Shown in pieces: positions 1-7,659 of a stretch of 32,158 nucleotides of DNA (the stretch's first letter is position 1; the number at the start of each line of letters is the position of its first letter). The DNA lies in contig JAGVWP010000042.1 of NCBI GenBank assembly GCA_018304985.1, positions 1 through 32,158 on the forward strand, given 5' to 3'. The notes under the pieces are model-generated. The model searched no databases, was not told the origin of the DNA, and saw only the letters and a list, made by a program, of their open reading frames with translations. Position numbers and translations under genes: made by a program. The stretch comes from Candidatus Pacearchaeota archaeon (GTDB lineage Archaea > Nanobdellota > Nanobdellia > Pacearchaeales > GW2011-AR1).

Positions 1-31
1 TTGATTTGCATTTTGGACATTTAAATTTCAT
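1..31 (-). CDS. Partial N-terminus of a small zinc-ribbon protein (MKFKCPKCKS...)
   Basis: Minus-strand ATG at 29-31, CPxC motif, Shine-Dalgarno-like AAGGAGGTG just upstream (about 39-47); truncated by the window edge. Confidence 0.5.
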   Translation of the reverse strand, partial: MKFKCPKCKS

Positions 32-196
32 AGGTTGCACCTCCTTTTAACAAGGAAGCAAACAAACTACTTAAATGTGACGTTTAGTAGACAATATCTG
101 TTATAGGTTTGGGAGCTTTTTCCAAAGGATTATTTCGTATAAATTGAAAAAGTATAACACTATTTACAATAACAATTACAATTAAAATCGCTAGAA

Positions 197-1207
197 TTAT
201 TGCCAGATTCCTGGTATTTCTTGTCCGCATTGGCATCTTCCTCCAACTATTTTATTTTCCACATCTTTTAGGTTTCTTATGATTAACTGCTTTCTGCAGT
301 TATGGCAGAAAGTTATATTTCCTTCATTAATATCATTTATTTTTATTTTAGAAGTATAGACATAATGAAGTCCGGCATTTAAAGCTATTTTTCTTGCTTT
401 AATAGCCAAGGCTATACTCTCTTCATTTGAATAGTCATACGGAATAAAATGCAATGGAGTATTAACTCCGAGATTATCTACAACCCATGAGATTAATTTT
501 CTGAAATCATAAAAATTACTATGAAATTTTGGGATAACTTTCATTCTTATTTCAATCCATATATTATTCTCTTTAAGAGTTTTAACTGCATCAAGTATTG
601 GAGAAAGCCTGGCATTGTAAACTTTTTCATATAGTTCATCACTCATACCTTTTATATCAATAACTGCTGCATCAATATATTCCGATAACTCTTGTGCAGC
701 TTCCTTATTTATAAATCCGTGAGAAATCATTACATGTTTTAGATTGTTTGTATGGTCATTCTTCTTAGCCCTTTCTGCAGAATCCTTCATATATTCATAA
801 AACATTGCTGGCTCGGAATAGCCATAAAAAATCATTTTTGCGCCGGTTTTTTCAGCTTCTCTTAGAATCTGGTCTGGATATTGGGTTAATACAGGAATAT
901 TTTGCATTTCTTCGTAGCTTTTAACTCCATGATCAATAAGCTCTCCAAATAAATTATTTCCAGCAATTCCTAAGCTTAGCCCTTTATTTCCTGGAAGAAC
1001 ATGATATAAAGGAATATCTTCTGATTTTAGATATTTTACAATAAATGGCTTTCCGTAAAACATATTTTTCAAACTTCCATTTACATTCATTCTAACTTGG
1101 CATTTTCCCACTTCCCCATTTTCAATAAAACAGCTATGGGGGCATAATAGGCAATGAACTTTTTTGTCTGATAATTTTTTATAATAGCTCGCCTCTTTGA
1201 ATTTCAT
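197..1207 (-). CDS. AmmeMemoRadiSam-type radical SAM family protein (AmrS-like) with degenerate Fe-S motif
   Basis: N-terminal HCLLCPHSCFIENGEVGKCQVRMN, FYGYSEPAMFYEY, AAVIDIKGM and C-terminal CHNCRKQLI...CQCGQEIPGIW match the AmrS layout; the usual GCNxxCxFCQN is GNNLFGELIDH. Confidence 0.8.
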   Translation of the reverse strand: MKFKEASYYKKLSDKKVHCLLCPHSCFIENGEVGKCQVRMNVNGSLKNMFYGKPFIVKYLKSEDIPLYHVLPGNKGLSLGIAGNNLFGELIDHGVKSYEEMQNIPVLTQYPDQILREAEKTGAKMIFYGYSEPAMFYEYMKDSAERAKKNDHTNNLKHVMISHGFINKEAAQELSEYIDAAVIDIKGMSDELYEKVYNARLSPILDAVKTLKENNIWIEIRMKVIPKFHSNFYDFRKLISWVVDNLGVNTPLHFIPYDYSNEESIALAIKARKIALNAGLHYVYTSKIKINDINEGNITFCHNCRKQLIIRNLKDVENKIVGGRCQCGQEIPGIWQ

Positions 1208-1277
1208 GAATATCTTATGTTACTTTTCTATTTAAACTTTATATATTAACCTTAGTATATAATAAAATATAGATTAA

Positions 1278-1395
1278 TTAATAAATAATAAGAAGAATCT
1301 TGGCACTTAAAAGGAGGGTTTGATAAGGGTGAACCTTTAAATCATTAATGATTTTTAAATCCATTAGGATTTTGGTTCCCTTTATTATTTATTAA
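1278..1395. repeat. Nested inverted-repeat element (three-way-junction-like)
   Basis: Outer arms TTAATAAATAATAA (1278-1291)/TTATTATTTATTAA (1382-1395); middle AAGGG(TG)AACC (1325-1335)/GGTTCCCTT (1374-1382); inner AAATCATTAATGATTT (1339-1354) and AAATCC-ATTA-GGATTT (1357-1372). Confidence 0.6.
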
Positions 1396-1904
1396 GTTTT
1401 ATGAGCCCAATTGTTAGAATCCTTTCCCCATCTACTCTCTGCAAAATTAATATACTCTATCTCCCCACGTTTTCCTTTCTCACTCGGTTTTCTTGCAACT
1501 AGAATCTTACTGAATATATTACGCTTAAGATACCATCTGCACTTTTCTTTTTCTTCCTTAGAAAGAAGGCCATTAACTTTAACTTCCACTCCAAAAACAT
1601 CATATCTTTCCTTATCAATAAATTGAATGACAATAAAATCCGGAAAGCCTGTTCCAATAGCTAAGACTTTTTTAAAAGGATTATATTTTCTTTTTGCAGG
1701 GATTAGCCTATTATTTTCTAAATCAACATTATTGCTCCATTTATCAACTGCAAACCCCTTGTCCTCCCAGTATTTTCTCACTTTTAACTCAAACCTTGCG
1801 CCAGCAGCGCGTGATAGTCTCCCACTTTTAATATTTTCCTTGTTTTTTAGAATAACCTTTCCCTCCTCATTAAATGTAGCTTTATGCAAAACCTCTTTTT
1901 CCAT
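1392..1904 (-). CDS. Putative PD-(D/E)XK nuclease-like protein
   Basis: GFPDFIVIQF...YDVFGVEVKVNG resembles a D...ExK nuclease core. Confidence 0.55.
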   Translation of the reverse strand: MEKEVLHKATFNEEGKVILKNKENIKSGRLSRAAGARFELKVRKYWEDKGFAVDKWSNNVDLENNRLIPAKRKYNPFKKVLAIGTGFPDFIVIQFIDKERYDVFGVEVKVNGLLSKEEKEKCRWYLKRNIFSKILVARKPSEKGKRGEIEYINFAESRWGKDSNNWAHKT

Positions 1905-1979
1905 AAAACCTTAAAAACTGGATTCTTTAAATATCTTCTTAAACAGAAGTTATAATAAACCATAAACCTTTATTAAATT

Positions 1980-2168
1980 TCATAAATCTCTTCCAAGCAA
2001 AGTTCTTCTGTTATTCGCCTTTGCTCTTTTTATTGCATCAATAATCAGGTTTTCTAATTTTTTTTCAAGCTCAACAGCAACATCGCTTGCAACGCTTGAT
2101 ATGCTTTTGTCTTTGTCAAGCTCTTCAACTGCTTCTTTTATGTTATTTGATTTAATCAGTTTTCCCAT
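1980..2168 (-). CDS. DUF1931/histone-fold small protein
   Basis: 62 aa; VASDVAVELEKKLENLIIDAIKRAKANNRRTLLGRDL resembles DUF1931/archaeal histone fold. Confidence 0.7.
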   Translation of the reverse strand: MGKLIKSNNIKEAVEELDKDKSISSVASDVAVELEKKLENLIIDAIKRAKANNRRTLLGRDL

Positions 2169-2185
2169 GTTATATTATTTTCATC

Positions 2186-2232
2186 TCCCAGAGGCAGGAA
2201 TTGAACCTGCCCTCCTAACTTGATGAGGGTTA
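2186..2232 (-). pseudogene. tRNA-Met(CAU)-like 3' half (anticodon arm, T arm, 3' acceptor strand)
   Basis: Minus strand TAACC-CTCATCA-AGTTA, variable GGAGG, T arm GCAGG-TTCAATT-CCTGC, acceptor CTCTGGG-A; no CCCAGAG 5' acceptor or D arm upstream. Confidence 0.5.
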
Positions 2233-2234
2233 GG

Positions 2235-2255
2235 AAAAGCACCTAATGTGCTTTT
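2235..2255. repeat. Perfect 8-bp hairpin AAAAGCAC-CTAAT-GTGCTTTT
   Basis: Read directly; lies beside a second 6-bp inverted repeat CCTAAC...GTTAGG (2214-2234). Confidence 0.6.
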
Positions 2256-2309
2256 ATATTTAATTATCTTATATTTTAATGAGTTGATGTTTTATTAAAT
2301 TATCGGAAT

Positions 2310-2798
2310 TTATTTGAATTCATTTATTGCTTTTATAACTTCGTTAATTAAGTCTTGAGTAATAAACAGAGAAGATTTTGTTTTTAGTTCATTAATCTTT
2401 TCAATTGCGGTCTTTTTGTCAATTAGTTTAGTTTTTAACATGCGTAAAATAACTCCAATTGTTCCATGGGTTTCAATAAAATATTTTTTTGCTATCTGCC
2501 TGGCTTCCAGATCATCAGTTATAAAATAATCAATTTTTTCTTGTAATGCCAGGGTTATTGCTTCTGCCTCTCCTAAATCAAGATTGTGCTCGTTGGTTAT
2601 GATCTTCGCTTTATCTTTTGACTCTGAAGTTAACCTTACAATTTTTATCTTAGATAGAATTGAAATTTTATTTTTTCTTAGTTCATTTGCAACTTCTTCT
2701 GGGATTAATATATCTGAAAAAACATCAAGAGCCTTTAGAAAATTAATTTCATTTAGATGAATAATTGGCCCGGTGTTTGAAACAATCTTATTTGCCAT
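2310..2798 (-). CDS. PIN-like (DUF3368-type) toxin
   Basis: VSNTGPIIHL, LDLGEAEAITLALQ, DYFITDDLEARQIAKK acidic PIN-like motifs; overlaps the upstream antitoxin gene. Confidence 0.75.
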   Translation of the reverse strand: MANKIVSNTGPIIHLNEINFLKALDVFSDILIPEEVANELRKNKISILSKIKIVRLTSESKDKAKIITNEHNLDLGEAEAITLALQEKIDYFITDDLEARQIAKKYFIETHGTIGVILRMLKTKLIDKKTAIEKINELKTKSSLFITQDLINEVIKAINEFK

Positions 2799-3009
2799 AA
2801 AGTCCCCATTGAATATCTTCTTTTATAGCAGATTCCAACTGAGTAACTTTTTGCTTTTTAATCAACTCACGAATAGCATCTCGGATTAATTCTGACTTAT
2901 TTGCATACCATCCTTCATTAATTATTCCTTCCATTTCTACAACTATTCGTTTTGTCAGTTTTGCAGGCACTGTTTCCATATCTGAGTTTTCTATTTTTAT
3001 ATTTTCCAT
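2788..3009 (-). CDS. Ribbon-helix-helix antitoxin
   Basis: KRIVVEMEGIINEGWYANKSELIRDAIRELI is RHH-like; gene overlaps the PIN toxin by 11 bp. Confidence 0.75.
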   Translation of the reverse strand: MENIKIENSDMETVPAKLTKRIVVEMEGIINEGWYANKSELIRDAIRELIKKQKVTQLESAIKEDIQWGLYGK

Positions 3010-3035
3010 AATAGTATTACTATAGTAATACTATT
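3010..3035. promoter_or_regulatory. 26-bp perfect palindrome, probable toxin-antitoxin operator
   Basis: AATAGTATTACTATAGTAATACTATT is self-complementary and abuts the antitoxin ATG (3007-3009). Confidence 0.7.
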
Positions 3036-3125
3036 TAAAGTTTTCTATCTTTAAATAAAACTTGTTACTACTTATTAATTAACATATACCGAAAAGTTTA
3101 AAAAGACAACATTTGTAGAAAAGAT

Positions 3126-3926
3126 ATGGCAAATACAAATTATAGAGCATGTGCAATGAGGGCTAAAGATGTGCCTTTTTGCGAAGCTTTAGATGCAGGA
3201 AGTTATGTAGAAAGATATTCTGAAAGAGTTAATGAACTCTTAGCAGGTATAAAAGATAGTTCTCATAGAGCTAAAGTAAGCGAAACTCTTGGGAGTTTTC
3301 AAGCTGGAAGTGATGGAAAATTAGTTCAATCAAGTCCGTATAAGTTGGTTATCTTACAAAATAGTCTTCCAGAAGGAAACGTGCTTGTTTCAAGACCAGC
3401 ACTTCAAATTGCTAAAGAAAATAATCCTAATTTTATGAATGGATTTTATATTGATTGCGGGCTAAATCTTGCTAGTGCTTCAGAAGGTTACGAAACAAAT
3501 AAATTTCTTGCACAGGCATTAGCTTCTGATTTAGAGAAAGCAGGAGTAGGTTTGCAAGATTCAAGACTAATTCCTTATAGTATTTTAACTGCAAAACTTT
3601 CTGAAAAATCGCCAAGTGGATTAATTTTTGAATTATCTGAAAAAGGAAAAGATATTGCAAAATCTGTTGTTCCTAAAACACATGATTTCAACTGGAATTA
3701 TTTACCTTCAAAAGGTGGGTTGTTCGGGGCTTTCCTTGGCAGGGATGGTGGCTGGGTTGCTGGTGTTGGTGCTCTGGCTGATTCCGACTACGATGGCAGG
3801 GTGGTCGTTGAAACAACCGGCGAAGCCGGCTCGCGCGAACTTGAAGCTTTGAAAACAGAAGCAGGAAATCTCTTTGCAAGACAAGAAAAAGAAAGAAAGG
3901 ATCTTGTTAGTAGACTTCTTGCATAA
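3126..3926 (+). CDS. DGR variable (target) protein
   Basis: Contains a VR (3715-3804) homologous to the downstream TR with A-specific differences; followed by an RT gene. Confidence 0.85.
   Translation: MANTNYRACAMRAKDVPFCEALDAGSYVERYSERVNELLAGIKDSSHRAKVSETLGSFQAGSDGKLVQSSPYKLVILQNSLPEGNVLVSRPALQIAKENNPNFMNGFYIDCGLNLASASEGYETNKFLAQALASDLEKAGVGLQDSRLIPYSILTAKLSEKSPSGLIFELSEKGKDIAKSVVPKTHDFNWNYLPSKGGLFGAFLGRDGGWVAGVGALADSDYDGRVVVETTGEAGSRELEALKTEAGNLFARQEKERKDLVSRLLA
3715..3804 (+). repeat. DGR variable repeat (VR)
   Basis: Ungapped alignment to 4124-4213: 21 mismatches, 20 at TR adenines (16 to G, 3 to T, 1 to C), 1 other (C4158->T3749). Confidence 0.9.
3817..3829 (+). other. Hairpin CCGGC-GAA-GCCGG 12 nt past the VR end, candidate DGR target-site hairpin
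   Basis: Perfect 5-bp GC stem with 3-nt loop in a GC-rich island of an AT-rich gene. Confidence 0.6.
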
Positions 3927-4058
3927 TTATAAATACTTTATTTCTTTTATAAGATTCCTAGCCATATAAATAATCTAATTACTAGGTTATGTATATTACT
4001 GGGCCACACGTCAATTTATTAGCACATGATTTAGGTTTATTTTAAGTCATAAAATACA

Positions 4059-4121
4059 GAAGTTTCTTGCGAGAAACTTCAGTGAAGAAATTCCCTAAGG
4101 ATTTCCCAATTGATAAATTGG
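4059..4121 (+). ncRNA. Three consecutive stem-loops immediately upstream of the TR, probable part of the DGR template RNA
   Basis: GAAGTTTCT-TGCG-AGAAACTTC (4059-4080); GAAATTCC-CTAA-GGATTTC (4087-4105, one bulge); CCAATT-GATA-AATTGG (4106-4121). Confidence 0.55.
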
Positions 4122-4123
4122 CT

Positions 4124-4213
4124 ATAAATTGTTCAGGGCTTACCTTAACAGGAATGGCAACTGGAATGCTGATGATGATGATCTGGCTGATTCCGACTAC
4201 AATGGCAGAATGG
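4124..4213 (+). repeat. DGR template repeat (TR)
   Basis: In the VR frame it reads (Y)KLFRAYLNRNGNWNADDDDLADSDYNGRM, rich in AAY/GAT codons; lies between the target gene and the RT. Confidence 0.9.
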
Positions 4214-4238
4214 CTCAAATGGCTAGGTTTTATCTAAT

Positions 4239-5311
4239 ATGGAAACTAATAATCTTTATCCTAAAATTTATAATTTAAGCAACTTGCTTTTAGCATGGAG
4301 AAAAGCAAGAAAAGGAAAAACTAAAAAAGGTTATGTTAAAGAATTTGAGAAAGATGTTTTAGGAAATCTATTAAAATTGCAAGAAGAATTAAAAAATGAA
4401 ACTTACACACCATTGCCACTGAAAACCTTTATTTTGCGTGATCCAAAAACCCGTAAAATTTCAAAATCTGCTTTCAGAGATAGAATTATTCATCATGCTT
4501 TAGTGAGATTTTTAGAGCCGATTTTTGATAAGACCTTTATTTATGATTCGTGTGCAAACAGGAAAGGCAGGGGAAATTTATTTGCCTTGGAAAGATTTGA
4601 ATTATTTAAGAGAAAAGTTACAAATAATCTAAAATCAGAAGCATTTTGCTTGAAAGTGGATATTAAGCATTATTTTGAAGAAGTTGACCACGAAATTTTA
4701 TTAAGAATATTAAAAAGAAAGATTAATGATGAGAAAACTATTAATTTAATTATGAAAATATTAAATAATAATACTCAAACTATTTCAGTTGGGGGGGGCG
4801 AACGAATGTTGGAATGCCACTAGGCAATTTAACTTCTCAATTTTTTGCAAATGTTTACCTTAATGAACTTGATTATTTTATAAAACATAAATTAAAAGCA
4901 AAATATTATATAAGATATGTTGATGATTTTGTTATTCTGCATAGCTCAAAATCGCAATTGACAGAATGGAAGAAACAAATAGATGAGTTCTTAAAAAATA
5001 AATTAAAATTAGAATTACATTATCAAAAATCTAAGATCCTTTCCTTGTCAAGAGGCATTGATTTTGTGGGTTTTAGGAATTTTTATTATTTTAGGATATT
5101 GAGAAAAAGAAATATAAGAAATATGAAAAATAAAATAGCTAAATGTAAGAAATGGATGATAAGTAAAGATGATTTATTGGTTAGTTTTCAGGGTTGGCAA
5201 GCTTATGCAATGAGGGCTGATAGTTATAAATTAAGAAATAAAATTAATAATATCATAAATAATTTCTCTTTTACTCAGGCCTCAACAGAGGAAAAATTAC
5301 ACACTCTCTGA
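4239..5311 (+). CDS. DGR reverse transcriptase, split into two ORFs (4239-4823 and 4814-5311) by a frameshift at G8
   Basis: KTRKISKSAFRDRIIHHALVRFLEPIFDKTFIYDSCANRKGRG, KVDIKHYFEEVDHEIL, MPLGNLTSQFFANVYLNELD, YIRYVDDFVIL (YVDD), FQGWQAYAMRADSYKLRNKI. Frame changes at GGGGGGGG 4791-4798. Confidence 0.9.
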
Positions 5312-6743
5312 TTGGCTTGTCAATTAAATATGCGAAAAATCTCTCGCTAACTCCAAAACCACATGTTGGAGGCATTCCGTATTTTAGTGCTTCAACAAAT
5401 CCTTTATCATGTTCCATACTTTCCTTATCTCCAGCTTTTTTCATTTCAGCTTGTTTCTTAAACCTATTTTCTTGATCAATTGGATCATTTAGTTCAGAGT
5501 AGCCATTTCCTAATTCACTTCCAGCAATAATAACCTGAAACTGCTGAACTTTTCTAGGGTCTTTTTGATCTCTTTTTGCTAAAGGAGCAAGTTCTACTGG
5601 CTGGCCAATTAAAAATCCCGGGCCTGCTAATTTTTTTCTGCAGTATTTCCATAAAATATCAATTAATCTCCATTTGTTAGAATTTTTATCATATTCAACA
5701 TTTAATGAATCTAGCTTCTTTTTTATTTCATTTCCATTTGCTTTCCAGATATCAATTCCAGTATATTTTTTAACTGTTTTTTCATAATCATAAATTTCCC
5801 ATTTCTTTCCTAAATCAATCTTATAACCTCTTGATTCAAATTTCAGCGAGTTTATAGTTGATTTTGCAACTCTCTTATACATTTCCTGAACAAGTTTCAT
5901 TCCATCATTATAATCTGCATAGCTCCAATAAAATTCCATTTGCGTGTAATCCTGCAAATGTTCTGCATCCATGCCCTCATTTCTAAACTGCCTCCCAATT
6001 TCAAATGTTTTTCCATATCCCGCAGCCATTAACTTTTTCTGCCATAACTCCCCCATTGAAATTCTTAGATAAAGATCAATATCTAAAGCATTCATATGAG
6101 TTTTAAATGGTGTTGCAGCAGCTCCGCCAGCACTGCTTTCAAGTATAGGAGTTTCAACTTCTACAAAATCTTTTTCTAAAAGAAAACTTCTTATTGCCTG
6201 CCAGAATTTCTGTTTTTTAATGAAAATTTCCTTAACTTCAGGATTCATTAAAATATCCAAATACCTTTTTCTGTATCTTTCTTCCTCATCTTGCAATCCG
6301 TGCCACTTTTCAGGCAGAGGCAGAATAGCCTTGCTTAGTAATTCAACTTTGCTAATAAGTATTGACAACTCGCCGGTTTTTGTTTTTATTATTCTTCCTT
6401 CTACTCCAACAAAATCTCCGGCATCAATATATTTTTTAAAAAATTCAAACTCTTTTTCATTTGTTCCACCTTTACCTTGCTGTGAAACTATTTGTATCCT
6501 GCCACTAGAATCCTGAAGTGTTGCAAAGCTTATCTTTCCCAAATCTCTTTTAATCATAACTCTTCCAGCAACCTTTGCTTTGTTAGTTGTTTTAGAATCT
6601 GCTTTTAGTTTTTTGTACTTATTCTGTAACTCTAATGCTATATTTTTAACTTCATATTTATAAGGATATGGATTAATTCCCTTTTTTCTTAGCTCCTCTA
6701 TTTTTCTAATTCTGCTTTCAACAATCTGGTCTTCTCTTCCCAT
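5271..6743 (-). CDS. lysS: Lysyl-tRNA synthetase, class II
   Basis: 490 aa; RFRNEGMDAEH-type motif 2 (GRQFRNEGMDAEHLQDYTQMEFY), GFGVSERFFAYLIDKPIRECVIFPLLRPE C-terminus, OB-fold N-domain. Confidence 0.93.
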   Translation of the reverse strand: MGREDQIVESRIRKIEELRKKGINPYPYKYEVKNIALELQNKYKKLKADSKTTNKAKVAGRVMIKRDLGKISFATLQDSSGRIQIVSQQGKGGTNEKEFEFFKKYIDAGDFVGVEGRIIKTKTGELSILISKVELLSKAILPLPEKWHGLQDEEERYRKRYLDILMNPEVKEIFIKKQKFWQAIRSFLLEKDFVEVETPILESSAGGAAATPFKTHMNALDIDLYLRISMGELWQKKLMAAGYGKTFEIGRQFRNEGMDAEHLQDYTQMEFYWSYADYNDGMKLVQEMYKRVAKSTINSLKFESRGYKIDLGKKWEIYDYEKTVKKYTGIDIWKANGNEIKKKLDSLNVEYDKNSNKWRLIDILWKYCRKKLAGPGFLIGQPVELAPLAKRDQKDPRKVQQFQVIIAGSELGNGYSELNDPIDQENRFKKQAEMKKAGDKESMEHDKGFVEALKYGMPPTCGFGVSERFFAYLIDKPIRECVIFPLLRPE

Positions 6744-6777
6744 GATTGATTTAAGAAAAAGTGATTTAAATATGTTA

Positions 6778-7269
6778 TTAATCCTTTTCTGTAAGATATT
6801 TAATTTTCGTTTTTAATTCCTTTGCAAACTTCTCAAAATCCTCGCTCCATTCTTCATCTAATTCAGGGCAAATTATAATATTAATATTATTCTTTTTATG
6901 GTAGATTAGTATGCTTGATTTTTTATCTCCTGACGCACTTAACAATGTCTTTGGTCCAAAACTTATATTTTTTAATCCAATTTGTTCAAACTTAACTTTA
7001 CTCTTCAACAAATCTTGCTCTATCTTAATATATTTCTTCCATATAATTTCTAGCTTAGAAATATTAATTTTATACTCAGAAGCAAGTTCTCTAATAGTAG
7101 CTAAATCATGTTTCCAATAAAAATCCTGTTTTTCTATTAATGAATTAACAATTTGAGCATCACTAATAGTTTTAACTTTAGGTTTTGTGGTTCTTACTAT
7201 ATTAAATGCCTCTTTTCTCATTTTCTCATAATTTTTACTCAACTCTATTAGTTTTATTTTTAAACTCAT
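6778..7269 (-). CDS. Hypothetical protein
   Basis: 163-aa ORF co-oriented downstream of acylphosphatase; no recognised domain. Confidence 0.6.
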   Translation of the reverse strand: MSLKIKLIELSKNYEKMRKEAFNIVRTTKPKVKTISDAQIVNSLIEKQDFYWKHDLATIRELASEYKINISKLEIIWKKYIKIEQDLLKSKVKFEQIGLKNISFGPKTLLSASGDKKSSILIYHKKNNINIIICPELDEEWSEDFEKFAKELKTKIKYLTEKD

Positions 7270-7319
7270 AAAAGATAGAATTAATCAACTAATAAAAATA
7301 TATCGTTTTTAAGATTTAT

Positions 7320-7595
7320 TTAAATATGCAAAATCTTAAACTCCTGGAAATCCTGAAAAGGGATTTCTGTTATTTCAAGCTCTTTTACAACAGCATGTTT
7401 TGGGCCTTGCTTGCATACTTCATGCATCTGGTCAACATTTTCAATCTCTCCCTCAACTATAACCTCAACATCTCCGCTGTCTAGGTTACGTACAAATCCC
7501 CTTAAGCCAAGAGCATCTGCATTTTCCTTTATAAAACTCCTGAAAAACATGCCTTGCACAGTTCCTTTGATTATAATTTTATTAGCCTTTTTCAT
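7320..7595 (-). CDS. acyP: Acylphosphatase
   Basis: GTVQGMFFRSFIKENADALGLRGFVRNLDSGDVEVIVEG. Confidence 0.88.
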   Translation of the reverse strand: MKKANKIIIKGTVQGMFFRSFIKENADALGLRGFVRNLDSGDVEVIVEGEIENVDQMHEVCKQGPKHAVVKELEITEIPFQDFQEFKILHI

Positions 7596-7659
7596 AAGAA
7601 TATCAAGAAAAGCGCTTTTTTAACCTTTATTATTGTTCTGCGCTATTATTTAAATATAT

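Noticed and set aside
1411-1914. Plus-strand ORFs opposite the nuclease-like gene
   Set aside because: Ser/Leu/Phe-rich antisense translations typical of AT-rich coding DNA.
3472-3879. ORFs at 3472-3660 (-), 3628-3852 (+) and 3688-3879 (-)
   Set aside because: They overlap the DGR target gene in other frames, have biased composition and no recognisable domain.
4171-4182. GATGATGATGAT microsatellite
   Set aside because: It lies in the TR and reads as mutable Asp codons aligned to GGTGTTGGTGCT in the VR, so it is explained by the DGR.
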